Assembly: GCA_034414595.1 (NCBI GenBank)
Contig: DAOULY010000021.1
Span: forward strand, 310,001 to 374,000
Length of the DNA stretch: 64,000 nucleotides
Reading direction: 5' to 3'
DNA from: DAOULY01 sp034414595
Lineage (GTDB): Bacteria; Chloroflexota; Dehalococcoidia; SZUA-161; JAUWZY01
How positions within the stretch are numbered: the first letter of the stretch is position 1; every line of letters starts with the position of its first letter. The translations under genes and the position numbers were made by a program. Of the stretch, positions 1-8,055 are shown piece after piece. The notes beneath the pieces are model-generated. The model did no database searches and had not been told where the DNA came from. It saw only the letters and a list, made by a program, of their open reading frames with translations.

Positions 1-216
1 CGATACAACAGTTTTTCAGCCTATTGGTCAGCCTTGAGATTGTGCCATGACGATCTCGAAGAATGGCGTAATACCCTCGGGAGTCTACACAGCCTTGTTG
101 CACTTGATGTCCCGCCAACCACGCCAACAAGAGTTTTTGACAAGTGTGCTACCGTTATGGGGTGCCCTAAGTTAAAGAAAATCTATGAAGCTCTTCGGCG
201 CGGATATGCATGTTGA
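1..216 (+). CDS. Unrecognised protein, C-terminal part only (runs off the left edge)
   Basis: The frame is open from the first base of the window to a TGA at 214-216, giving about 71 residues that would be the C-terminus of a protein starting outside the window. I recognise no family or motif in it. A possible next gene begins at 210, overlapping this stop, but neither has a recognisable domain. With such a short open stretch, chance is a real alternative. Confidence 0.3.
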   Translation, partial: RYNSFSAYWSALRLCHDDLEEWRNTLGSLHSLVALDVPPTTPTRVFDKCATVMGCPKLKKIYEALRRGYAC

Positions 217-449
217 TCCTCCAGACCTATGTATCGGACAAAGGGGCAGATGATAAGGCGGCACTAGCCGCTATTTGCAGAGAGCCTAGTCAGTGGCATG
301 GCTACTATCCCTCGGTTCTGAAGCTAATAGATGAGTATAAATGGCCCAATCTTCCAGCGGGGGTTAATTTCCCCTCGCAATTACGAGTCAATTGGGGAAT
401 TTGCCTATATGACGGGCCAGTCAGCATTGCACGAAAACTCAGATTGTAA
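210..449 (+). CDS. Short unrecognised reading frame
   Basis: An ATG at 210 overlaps the stop of the preceding partial frame and opens 79 codons. There is no clear ribosome binding site other than the preceding coding sequence, no recognisable motif, and no membrane segment. It could be a translationally coupled small gene, the remains of one, or chance. I list it only because nothing else explains this stretch. Confidence 0.18.
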   Translation: MLILQTYVSDKGADDKAALAAICREPSQWHGYYPSVLKLIDEYKWPNLPAGVNFPSQLRVNWGICLYDGPVSIARKLRL

Positions 450-603
450 AACTCATAATAGTTGGGTCTACTATGATAACTATAGAGTCTTCAACTCTGG
501 ATCGATAGGTTATAAAAAAACAAACACTATCAAGTCATAGTGTGTTGTCAAAGGTAATCTAACTTAACCCCAATTCTATGATTGTGACTAGGCCTTCATC
601 ACT

Positions 604-2421
604 TCATCGTTTACCCTGGCGTAGTTGTTCCCGGAATTCTTCCGATTTCTTGCGTTCCTTACAGTTCTTCTCACGGCATGGGACTGATTCGCATAATATG
701 CTGAAAGGGAATGGCTCCTGATTTTGCTTTGTCTTACCCACATCATACATATCATAAGTAGTAGATATCCCTAGACGGCGGGATAATTTAGCATATCTCC
801 TGCCTTCGATTGATTTACCAAGGCGGAAAGAACAGTAAGCTGCATTGTCCAGAGCAAGGGCATAATCAGATTTAAGTCCAATTGCCTGCTCGAACATACT
901 GAGGGCACCCTCAAGATCGCTGTTCATCATTCTGGCAAACCCTGTAGTATAAGCAAGCCGTGGTGATATGCGTATACCTTCAACTATGGCTCTCTCTAAA
1001 AGCTCCAAAGCAGCTTGATAGTTATTGACGCGCAATAAGATATTAGCAGCCTCGATTCTTGGCAGTTCCCACTTTGGCTGAAGTTCAGCAGCTCTATTAC
1101 ATTCATGGAACCCTTCCTCAATCTTTGACGGGTGCCAGGAAATTGATCCTAAATAGGCACCGAGCTCCAAATGAACTTTTGCACTATTCGGGTGTTTCTG
1201 AATAGCCTGCCTGAACTGACTTTCGGCCTTTTCATCCCAGTTGTACGCTTCTGATCCAGCCCCTCCCCAAAGTTCCATCTCACCATCTATCATGCGATCA
1301 ACGTAACTTGCTGAAACGTAGTCAAAACTTGTAGAGATTTGGTCAGGAGTAGGCTCTAGGAACTGGAAGAAAGCACTATTATCATAGCGAACCGGGATAC
1401 TCTCGCCAGTGAATCTGAAGTTCATCTGAATTATTCGGGATGCCCAGTCTTGTACTACACATCCTACGCATATGATATCCTGCCTCCATTCAATATCCTT
1501 TTCAGTATCCCAAAGATATTTGATCCAAGGAGGTTGGTATGACCGCTCGGCTCCCGACACGAAGCGAAGGATGTAGTGGCCATAGTTTTCTTCGACTGGT
1601 TTTGGGTCTTGTTCAAAGAAGCGATGGAGGCGAGTGGCCTGATGATATAACGCTCCTACTAGTTCCATGACTTTATCCCAGCCAATGCTTGAAGCAATAT
1701 TTTCGCAAAGTTTGGCAAGAGCATAATGCCTGTTCATTTCGACAAACAGTTCATATTCGCTTACTCCAGATATCGTTTCGGCCAGTGCTCTTGAGAGGTT
1801 CTGTATGTGCTTTCTTGATGGCCTCTTTCCCTTGTAGAACCAATTAACTTTTGTTTTATCGTTTACCACTCCAGCAAAACCTGCTAATTCGTCGTTAGAG
1901 GGCTTAGGATGACATCGTTCCTTCATGTATTTGAGAAATGTAATGTTGCCATCACGCTTCGCCCAGAGAGGCACCACTTGTTCAAGCAGAGGTAGTTTAG
2001 ACAGATATCGAAGAACAGCTAGACGAACTGCCAAGTCGATAACTACAAGCCGGAAGCAGGAAACGAGTAAAGACTCCTTTCGCGAAAGTGGGATTGACCA
2101 ATGGCTCAGTTTTGCACAAGTAGCATCCCACTTTTCAGCATACTCCGATATCCCGCGTACCAGCATTTTTTTAAAGGCCCAGCGACATTCAAACGCCTTT
2201 TCAAAGACAGGAGGATAAGGAAGAATTCCATCCTTCAGAAGCGTATCTACCAGAATATAGAGAATTTCCTCCCGAGTATCATCGTGGACTTGTCCTCCAC
2301 AAAAGTATCTCTGCATCTCCTTCTTCAAATGGCTCGGATAAGTTATTCGAAGTACGCCGAATACCTCCCCGATTATCTGACTGCTCAAAGGCAGATGATA
2401 CAATGTTTGTGTGTGTTTCAT
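604..2421 (-). CDS. TPR-repeat protein with uncharacterised N-terminal region
   Basis: This is a 605-residue soluble protein. The N-terminal 350 residues are helix-rich and match no family I can name. From roughly residue 395 to 530 there are tandem tetratricopeptide-type helical pairs, with the usual spacing of small and aromatic residues, for example around LHLELGAYLG, AANILLRVNNYQAALELLE and ALDNAAYCSFRLGK. Such repeats normally bind partner proteins. The C-terminus carries a cysteine-containing, highly charged tail (CESVPCREKNCKERKKSEEF). It lies downstream of, and on the same strand as, the small NPNN protein at 2524-2670. The setting is accessory DNA. The repeats are clear; the function is unknown. 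Confidence 0.8.
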   Translation of the reverse strand: MKHTQTLYHLPLSSQIIGEVFGVLRITYPSHLKKEMQRYFCGGQVHDDTREEILYILVDTLLKDGILPYPPVFEKAFECRWAFKKMLVRGISEYAEKWDATCAKLSHWSIPLSRKESLLVSCFRLVVIDLAVRLAVLRYLSKLPLLEQVVPLWAKRDGNITFLKYMKERCHPKPSNDELAGFAGVVNDKTKVNWFYKGKRPSRKHIQNLSRALAETISGVSEYELFVEMNRHYALAKLCENIASSIGWDKVMELVGALYHQATRLHRFFEQDPKPVEENYGHYILRFVSGAERSYQPPWIKYLWDTEKDIEWRQDIICVGCVVQDWASRIIQMNFRFTGESIPVRYDNSAFFQFLEPTPDQISTSFDYVSASYVDRMIDGEMELWGGAGSEAYNWDEKAESQFRQAIQKHPNSAKVHLELGAYLGSISWHPSKIEEGFHECNRAAELQPKWELPRIEAANILLRVNNYQAALELLERAIVEGIRISPRLAYTTGFARMMNSDLEGALSMFEQAIGLKSDYALALDNAAYCSFRLGKSIEGRRYAKLSRRLGISTTYDMYDVGKTKQNQEPFPFSILCESVPCREKNCKERKKSEEFREQLRQGKR

Positions 2422-2523
2422 CAGTCTACTTCAGGTCTATGATAGCGGCAGTAACTCTCCTGCGCAATCACAAGACATGTCCTATCACTCCTGTGTTAGT
2501 GCTCAGCATTTCAATTCAGAAGA

Positions 2524-2670
2524 CTATTCCCCGCCGGTCTTGCCTTCATCATTCTCCACGCATTCTTCCCAATCGTCAGGACGCTCATCGAACCCACGCG
2601 ATTGCCAGTACGCGTCGTTGTTCGGGTTCATCTGGTTCGCATGATTATTCAGGTCACTTTGCCTACTCAT
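2524..2670 (-). CDS. 48-residue NPNN/AYWxSRG small protein
   Basis: A perfect Shine-Dalgarno sequence (GGAGGAGAAA directly before the ATG at 2670) opens 48 codons ending in TAG at 2524. The product is very hydrophilic, with the signature ANQMNPNNDAYWQSRG followed by an acidic, tryptophan-containing tail (RPDDWEECVEN). From memory, small proteins with a comparable NPNN-x-AYW-x-SRG core occur in many bacteria as unannotated or hypothetical genes; their role is not known. It lies about 100 bases upstream of the TPR gene on the same strand and may be cotranscribed with it. It has no signal peptide or membrane segment. It is easily missed because of its length. Confidence 0.75.
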   Translation of the reverse strand: MSRQSDLNNHANQMNPNNDAYWQSRGFDERPDDWEECVENDEGKTGGE

Positions 2671-2912
2671 TTTCTCCTCCTATTTTACTGGATTGCTCCC
2701 TTATTCTGGTCATAGAATAGCAAGAAAGTATCCCGCTTTGAGTCCCATCAAAGTGGACAAAAACCTGATAATCACTATCCAAACATAGTGCCTGAACTTA
2801 TTTCGGAGTGATTGTGTAAATCACAAAAGGAAATGGGATATAAACTGAACTGAATTTGAAAAGGAGTTCAGTCTCATCTAGAATGTGGGTAAACTCAGAT
2901 GGAGCACTTACG

Positions 2913-3434
2913 ATGATTCACGACTGCAGCCATAATTTCGAAGAACTCAAAAACATCGTCCTGCCACGGTACATGGCGTCACTTCGTGAGAAAATGCAAG
3001 CACCTATAGCTATGAAGGAGTTCGGGGTCAAGGGCGACGGCGCTACCACGCTTGCTAAACGTCATGGCTTTGACAAAGACATCAGTGGCTGCTATGTATT
3101 GATAGATAAATTTCATCCTATCTACGTTGGGATATCGCGCCGTGTTTTTAGCCGGCTTCTTCAACATGTTCGGCCAGGTGATCACATGACCGCGACCCTT
3201 GCTTATCGGATGGCTATTAAGCACCATCCTTTTAATGGTACCGCAAAAGCAGCAATGGAAACCCCCGCATTCCGTGCCCAATTCAATCGCGAACGTGAAT
3301 ATCTACTCGGATTGCAGGTCGCAGTAGTTCCAATCAATAACCCTCTTGAGCTTTATGTATTTGAAGCGTTTTGTGCTATGGAGTTAGGTACTGGTGTGGA
3401 CCAAGGTGGCTGGAACACGTTTGAAACCCACTAG
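2913..3434 (+). CDS. GIY-YIG nuclease family protein
   Basis: From the ATG at 2913 the product has 173 residues. The GIY-YIG core is visible as GCYVLID followed by PIYVGISRRVFSRLLQH, which supplies the two tyrosine-containing strands, the glycine and the conserved arginine. A glutamate in LELYVFEAFCAMEL fits the metal-binding position, and the C-terminal WNTFETH supplies the usual asparagine. Members cut or nick DNA in repair, homing or restriction. I choose 2913 because GGAG lies eight bases upstream. In-frame TTG 2856 and ATG 2883 are alternatives with poorer spacing. It stands alone between oppositely oriented genes in the accessory region, so its substrate cannot be inferred. Confidence 0.7.
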   Translation: MIHDCSHNFEELKNIVLPRYMASLREKMQAPIAMKEFGVKGDGATTLAKRHGFDKDISGCYVLIDKFHPIYVGISRRVFSRLLQHVRPGDHMTATLAYRMAIKHHPFNGTAKAAMETPAFRAQFNREREYLLGLQVAVVPINNPLELYVFEAFCAMELGTGVDQGGWNTFETH

Positions 3435-3490
3435 TTTAACCCCGAGGAAACGGCACACACTAGATTTAAAGAACCATTATTAGATGATTG

Positions 3491-4534
3491 TCATTTCCAG
3501 GTTTCATGACATTTGGTCCAGTTTTCAACAAAAAAATCAAAATCCATTTTCAGATACTCTATTTGACCCAAGAATCGAGTGTACCTATATTCGATTTCTT
3601 TGCTTTTATTCACAACAATCAAATGCTTGTTCTGCCCAAAACATGCTCGTTTAAGTGCATATTTTGTCCATATATCAGCATTTGGTAGGGAATAGCCAAT
3701 CAAAATAATCACATCTGACTCAAACAAGGTCTGTGCCATCGTATTCCAAATGCTTTGGAGATAGGCATTTTTATACTTCTTGAAAAAGGTTGGAGGCTCA
3801 ATTACACAGTCGAGAGGGGTACTATCTCTTACACAAGATTCTCTTTGATGAATGTATCCGGTCTTGAACATCCGGCTCTTTTCATTTCCGAGGATGTACA
3901 TGGAGTTGCAGGTTGGGCAATGCATCCAGTTGAATGAACCGTGGGGTTTTAGGTACCTAACTGTTCTCCCTGACGCAGGAAGCCATTTGGGAAAGTTGCC
4001 ACCTTGTCCTTGCTTTTTCTCATTTGCAAATTGTATTCCGTAGTCAATCATTATTTCTTTTTCGCGATATTTTAGATCCATAAGAGCATCGTCCAATAAG
4101 ACATCATAGTTGAAATTGATGAAAGCATATTCACCCTCAGAGAAGTGACCTCTGTGAAACAGTTTGTTGACGAGTTTATGGTAGCTGGTATGCGTTGGAA
4201 CAGAACTTCTTTCAATTGCAATCCCCATCGAATAAACGAGAGCTTCTCTAATTTCCCTAAGTCTCGGGAGAGAATAGTTTGGCCCAAATGTTTCGTCCTT
4301 CTCAATCGCGAGATCGAGAACGCCTAAGGCTTCTTCAAATGTTGGGAACTCAGCACCGGATAGGCTTTGCACATCAACTTGGAAAAAGTTGTTAAAGAAG
4401 GACGTAAGCTGGTTACGAAAGCTATCAGATTGAGTTGTACTAGACGAAAAATATTTTTTAAACAAGCGTGCTTGAGTTGGAAGACCTGCTGAGGCAGATG
4501 CCCCTGCACCGAATATGAATACTGCCTTCTTCAT
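3491..4534 (-). CDS. SIR2-family (SIR2_2-like) protein, possible NAD-hydrolysing effector
   Basis: The 347-residue protein starts at ATG 4534 with AAGGAG upstream; the in-frame codons before it are probably leader. Rossmann-type SIR2 motifs appear in order: FIFGAGASASAGLP near the N-terminus, FINFNYD in the middle, KPHGSFNWMHC with the putative catalytic histidine followed by a CxxC pair, and LIGYSLPNADIW near the C-terminus. All are intact. Stand-alone SIR2-like proteins of this type are often NADases in anti-phage systems, but housekeeping members are also known. Before IS insertion it would have lain 72 bases downstream of the HEPN-type gene now at 5914-6846. The family assignment is firm; a defence role is inference. 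Confidence 0.85.
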   Translation of the reverse strand: MKKAVFIFGAGASASAGLPTQARLFKKYFSSSTTQSDSFRNQLTSFFNNFFQVDVQSLSGAEFPTFEEALGVLDLAIEKDETFGPNYSLPRLREIREALVYSMGIAIERSSVPTHTSYHKLVNKLFHRGHFSEGEYAFINFNYDVLLDDALMDLKYREKEIMIDYGIQFANEKKQGQGGNFPKWLPASGRTVRYLKPHGSFNWMHCPTCNSMYILGNEKSRMFKTGYIHQRESCVRDSTPLDCVIEPPTFFKKYKNAYLQSIWNTMAQTLFESDVIILIGYSLPNADIWTKYALKRACFGQNKHLIVVNKSKEIEYRYTRFLGQIEYLKMDFDFFVENWTKCHETWK

Positions 4535-4593
4535 GTTAACTCCTTCCTTGATATTATAGCTAAAGCTTAGTATTTGCTTACGAAGCAATCAAG

Positions 4594-4617
4594 TGGAGTG
4601 AACCCCTGGGACTGGAC
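4594..4617 (+). repeat. Left terminal inverted repeat of the IS3-family element
   Basis: 24 bases beginning TGGAGTGAACCCCTG match the reverse complement of 5874-5897 at 20 of 24 positions. The flanking AAG at 4591-4593 is the target duplication. Confidence 0.93.
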
Positions 4618-4689
4618 ACTTTAGGTTAGGAAGGTTAGGAGGGTTTGGCAGGGTCGGAGTATAATGCGAAAAGGAGAAAGGACCTTGCC

Positions 4690-5040
4690 ATGAGGAATCA
4701 GAGGGCTTTCAGCTTAGAGTTTAAGCGTCAGGTAGTTGAGGAGCTTCTGAGCGGGGAAAGCCGCCCGGCTCAGCTCTGCCGCAGGTACAACATCACTTCC
4801 AGCCTGCTTTACCACTGGAAGAGGCAATACAGCCGGGGCAAGTTCAACAACGAGCCCACCGAGGAAGGAGCTCTTAAAGACCGGATAGAGAAGCTGGAGC
4901 GGCTGGTGGGCAGGCTGACCCTCGAGAACGAGTTCCTGAAAAAGGGGCTCCAGCACACCCTCAGCCAGTCTCAAAGAGACGGGAGATCGTTGCCCGGTTC
5001 AAGCACCTCGTCAGGTATATCCGGCGGGGGTGTGGACTGA
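4690..5040 (+). CDS. IS3-family transposase OrfA
   Basis: This is a helix-turn-helix DNA-binding subunit of 116 residues from ATG 4690; an in-frame TTG at 4645 would add 15 residues. The HTH_8-type segment runs through FSLEFKRQVVEELLSG and RRYNITSSLLYHWKRQY. It is followed by a leucine-zipper-like coiled coil (LKDRIEKLERLVGRLTLENE), typical of IS3 OrfA. The stop overlaps the OrfB start (TGATG). An AAAAAG run near 4940, inside the shared region, is a plausible -1 slippage site for making the OrfAB fusion. The residues after it in this frame are low in information, which fits their not being the functional end. Confidence 0.9.
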   Translation: MRNQRAFSLEFKRQVVEELLSGESRPAQLCRRYNITSSLLYHWKRQYSRGKFNNEPTEEGALKDRIEKLERLVGRLTLENEFLKKGLQHTLSQSQRDGRSLPGSSTSSGISGGGVD

Positions 5041-5936
5041 TGAAACTGGCCCCAAGCAGCTTCTACTACAAGCCCAGGGGTAAGGCCCCTGAGCGGATGA
5101 GGGTGGAAGCTGACCTGAGAGATAGGATTGAGGCAATCTGCCTTGACTTCCCTCGCTACGGCTACCGCCGCGTTACCCACCAGCTGAGGCATGACGGGTG
5201 TCATGTGAATCACAAGAAGGTGCTCAGGCTGATGCGGGAGAGTGACCTTCTCTGCCGGGTCAAGCGGAAGTGGGTGAAGACCACCGAATCACGACACCGT
5301 TTTCCCAGGTACCCCAATCTCATCAAGGGGAAGGTAATCAGCCAGTTAAACCAGGCCTGGCTTTCGGATATCACCTATATCCGCATCCGGATCGGCTTTG
5401 TCTACCTGGCGGCTATCCTGGATGCCTGCTCCCGGCGGGTGATCGGCTATGCCGTCTCCACCAAGCTGGATACTGCCCTGACGCTAGAGGCATTGAGAAT
5501 GGCGATAGCCCGGAGGCAATCCGGCCCTGGCATTATCCACCACTCGGACCAGGGGGTACAGTATGCCTCAGGTGACTACGTGGAAGATCTCAAGAGCCAC
5601 GGCTTTCTGGTCAGCATGGCGCGGACAGGCAACCCGTACGAGAACGCCGTGGTGGAGAGCTTCTTCAAAACGCTGAAATACGAGGAGGTATACTTATGCG
5701 AGTATGAGACGTTCGAAGACGTGGTAGCCAGGCTTCCCTATTTCCTCGATGAGGTCTATAATCAAAAAAGACTTCATTCGGCGCTTGGCTATCGCTCACC
5801 GAATGAGTTTGAGAAGCTATTGCTTATTCAGGAGAACAATGAGGTGCCCCGCCAGATTCTCCTAACCCTTTCCGTCCAATCACAGGGGTGCAGTCCAAAG
5901 GATAACAGGTGTATTACCTCAACTTCATGCAATTGA
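5040..5936 (+). CDS. IS3-family transposase OrfB (DDE integrase core)
   Basis: The catalytic transposase subunit has 298 residues from ATG 5040. An HTH_21-like region around FPRYGYRRVTHQLR precedes the rve integrase core. The DDE residues are visible in WLSDITYI, HHSDQGVQY and NAVVESFFKTLKYE, and the usual C-terminal KRLHSALGYRSPNEFE is present. The frame is open upstream of the ATG into orfA (SKRREIVARFKHLVRYIRRG), as expected if most product is made by -1 frameshifting. Its stop lies 39 bases beyond the right inverted repeat, so the last 13 codons come from flanking DNA and the gene overlaps the end of the opposing HEPN gene. Confidence 0.92.
   Translation: MKLAPSSFYYKPRGKAPERMRVEADLRDRIEAICLDFPRYGYRRVTHQLRHDGCHVNHKKVLRLMRESDLLCRVKRKWVKTTESRHRFPRYPNLIKGKVISQLNQAWLSDITYIRIRIGFVYLAAILDACSRRVIGYAVSTKLDTALTLEALRMAIARRQSGPGIIHHSDQGVQYASGDYVEDLKSHGFLVSMARTGNPYENAVVESFFKTLKYEEVYLCEYETFEDVVARLPYFLDEVYNQKRLHSALGYRSPNEFEKLLLIQENNEVPRQILLTLSVQSQGCSPKDNRCITSTSCN
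5874..5897 (-). repeat. Right terminal inverted repeat of the IS3-family element
   Basis: Its reverse complement begins TGGACTGCACCCCTG and matches the left end at 20 of 24 positions. It is followed by the AAG target duplication at 5898-5900. Confidence 0.93.
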
Positions 5937-6846
5937 TAAGTTCCGTAGAAAACATCCTGAGCTTTTCCACTGTGACCGGTGTGATTGAACGTGAGTGAGC
6001 GATGTCATTTCGAATTGGTTCCAGCTCGCCAAGCCGTACTTCAACAAAGCTCTGTGTTTTGAAGAACCTAGAGAAAACCAGAGCCCAATTGTTATTTTCG
6101 AGAATGATATGGCGATAATCGTAGAAGTTAAGATAATCAACAACATTTGTAGATGTTGGCGGATACCAAGGCCACATGCTTTCGGAGCGCGACTTCTTTT
6201 TCTCAGCCCCCTTTCTGATATCCAACGGCACACGCTGCCACCAATTATTTTCAGCTTTCCGCAGCTCACATTCAATAAATCTCCGTAGTGCCATCTCGAG
6301 GTTTCTTAGGAGCTTCGAGGCATCTGGCGATGTCTCCGCCTGCGTAGGCTTGGGCAGAGCTCGGAGTAGACTAGAGTTGTATACAAGCCCTACATTCCGC
6401 ATAGCTTCCAATTCAGTAGTAATATGCCTGACCCGTGTCTCGATTTTTTTATATCTATCGGCTTGCCTCACTCGTTTGACCAGCCTGTCACTATTACCGG
6501 GCAAAGTCAATCCTGGCGTCAAAACAGAGACTCCTTGCAGCAAGTTTAGAACATCGTCCTTCCACCTTTTGAAGATGTCCTGATACCGCACCATTATCAT
6601 CTTCCGGTTTTGTTCTACCTTACTAGAGAGCTTGTCTTTTACCGCTTTCTTTCCATAGCGCTTTGCTTTCCTTGTTCCAAAAAATTGAGCAGCGAACTCA
6701 CCAGCAACTTCAGTCAATAAGTCACTGGTCATCGTGGTGATAGGAGCGTCAAGTTGTCCTATCTCTGACTGAAGTCCTTCGAGTATTGCTTGTCCTCGAT
6801 AAATGAGGTTACCAACTCTTGTATCTAGAGCCGTATCCATACTCAT
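5914..6846 (-). CDS. HEPN-domain protein (Swt1-like C-terminus)
   Basis: The product is about 310 residues from ATG 6846; ATG 6840 and TTG 6870 are alternatives, and the ribosome site is weak. The first 180 residues are basic and helical with no family I can name. The C-terminal 130 residues look like a HEPN fold of the Swt1 type. The clearest signature is RNDIAHSR near the end, an R-x4-H active-site motif seen in HEPN ribonucleases. Preceding helices include LLRNLEMALRRFIECEL and ENNNWALVFSRFF. HEPN RNases are common toxins and abortive-infection effectors. The gene would have been directly upstream of the SIR2 gene before the IS landed 13 bases past its stop. HEPN is likely; the N-terminal role is unknown. 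Confidence 0.72.
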   Translation of the reverse strand: MSMDTALDTRVGNLIYRGQAILEGLQSEIGQLDAPITTMTSDLLTEVAGEFAAQFFGTRKAKRYGKKAVKDKLSSKVEQNRKMIMVRYQDIFKRWKDDVLNLLQGVSVLTPGLTLPGNSDRLVKRVRQADRYKKIETRVRHITTELEAMRNVGLVYNSSLLRALPKPTQAETSPDASKLLRNLEMALRRFIECELRKAENNWWQRVPLDIRKGAEKKKSRSESMWPWYPPTSTNVVDYLNFYDYRHIILENNNWALVFSRFFKTQSFVEVRLGELEPIRNDIAHSRSITPVTVEKLRMFSTELINCMKLR

Positions 6847-6983
6847 CTGTCTCACTATTATAGAAACCAAAGACGCTTATCACAAGAGCAGATTATGGTG
6901 TACGGTGTGCATCTCTACCTTGACTTCTTAAAGAGTTAGAGTGACGTATAGTGTTACCAATAACATAAAAGGAGAGCGTAACC

Positions 6984-7146
6984 ATGACCACTACGATTAC
7001 AACCTTCATTGATACTGCCGCTGGCTGGCAGCGGGCCCTCTATGCTTTCCTGGTCGAAAAGGAGCAACACTCGGGTTCACGCCGTACCGTTGAAGGGTAT
7101 TCCCGAATTCTTCAGGACTTCTTTGGGCGCCTGGGAAAGCAGCCTG
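6984..7146 (+). pseudogene. Tyrosine recombinase N-terminal fragment
   Basis: The ATG at 6984 follows a good AAGGAG and starts a sequence typical of the N-terminal core-binding (SAM-like) domain of phage-type integrases: WQRALYAFLVEKE followed by SRRTVEGYSRILQDFF. The similarity ends after about 55 residues, where the DNA switches to an unrelated DnaE-like frame. No catalytic domain follows, so this is a dead fragment. Its intact ribosome site suggests it was once the true start of a recombinase gene. Confidence 0.62.
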
Positions 7147-7356
7147 ACCAAGAATGGGAAAAGGGTTGTGTATGTGATAATGGAAGACGGGACAGGGATT
7201 GCTGATGTAACCGTATTTAGTGACGTTCAAAAAAAGTGTGGTCAGGTATTGTTTCGAGAAGGTTGGTTGGTGGTCAAAGGGAAAATACAAAGAAGAGGTC
7301 TAACAGCCTCAGTGATTGCCGAGGACTTGTATCCCTTATGTATGTCTTCAGCGTAA
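7147..7356 (+). pseudogene. DNA polymerase III alpha (DnaE-type) OB-fold fragment
   Basis: In the frame ending at 7356, about 70 residues resemble the C-terminal OB (tRNA-anti) domain of DnaE-family polymerases. The order matches: VIMEDGTGIADVTVFSDV, then GQVLFREGWLVVKGKIQRRG, then SVIAEDLYPL. There is no polymerase domain, no start of its own, and the preceding DNA is the recombinase scrap in another frame. It looks like the last piece of a DnaE2-type gene left by recombination. Confidence 0.6.
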
Positions 7357-8049
7357 AAATAGAACATGTGATGGAGAGTTTTGTTACCTACATTGCACCT
7401 TCTAGCGTTTTGTTACCTACGATAAGCAAGCTATATGATATAGGTCAATCTCAGCCCCCACTTGTGCTTTACAAAAGAGTATTTTGTTAAATTCCGTATC
7501 TGAATAGCCTCGGCTGCCTGCTTTACACAAATCAGGTTTCCATAAGATCGCGCATCTCCAGGACATGGGCCTCTTTGGCACTCTACCGAATGGTTGGAAC
7601 CACTTAATAGAACAATTATAAACGGTATATCTAGCGGCGAGCTATGAATGAGGACAGTTACCGTGATTGTGTACTCAGATGAGAAATCTTGGCCTCTTTC
7701 GCTGGCAATCTCCGGTGCGATGTGGAGGAAATATGAACTGAAGGTAAGTTGACACTAAGGTTTGGGTGGGTAGCATAATTACAGCATAGAAGACCTACTG
7801 TCTACATAGTCTTTAGGAATCGGTAACCAACTACGATATGAGTAGGGGCGTAGGATGAGGTGGGAGAGTGTCTCAATCCAATAGACTTTATCACACATGT
7901 TGATTTGTGGAAGAAGCACAAGTGCTGTGTGTTTTTTGCCTTTGAGCAGGTTCGGAGAGCCGGTAGTCCAAGAGATGAGGAATTGAGGTTTATGCCGCTT
8001 TACATTAGGTCGAGGAGCGACAAGGTAATCCTGAACGGAAAGAAGTTGA
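7357..8049. other. Gene-free stretch with one short direct repeat
   Basis: About 690 bases hold no credible gene on either strand. The only structure I see is a 14-bp exact direct repeat GTTTTGTTACCTAC at 7378-7391 and 7407-7420, 29 bases apart. A 100-codon frame at 7860-8162 has low-information sequence, overlaps the next gene and lacks a ribosome site, so I do not call it. Together with the fragments just upstream, this looks like decayed accessory DNA. Confidence 0.5.
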
Positions 8050-8055
8050 TTGAGA

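Larger units (their letters stand above)
4594..5897 (+). mobile_element. Complete IS3-family insertion sequence, 1304 bp
   Basis: The element has 24-bp imperfect terminal inverted repeats at 4594-4617 and 5874-5897, with 20 of 24 positions matching and both starting TGGA. A 3-bp direct repeat AAG flanks it at 4591-4593 and 5898-5900, as expected for IS3-type transposition. It carries overlapping orfA and orfB, with orfB in the -1 frame relative to orfA. It sits between the SIR2 start and the HEPN stop codon and splits their former intergenic region. Confidence 0.95.

Noticed and set aside
366..402. Imperfect AATTTCCCC/GGGGAATT hairpin
   Set aside because: The stem is short and AT-rich with a large loop and no T-run. 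It falls inside a doubtful reading frame.
550..570. TCTAACTTAAC resembling the RepA repeat end
   Set aside because: Only 11 bases match and the rest diverges, so I do not count it as a fourth copy.
1925..2720. Several plus-strand open frames of 77 to 113 codons opposite the TPR gene and the small NPNN gene
   Set aside because: They lie antisense to clear genes, have no ribosome sites and contain low-information, Ser/Arg/His-rich translations typical of shadows.
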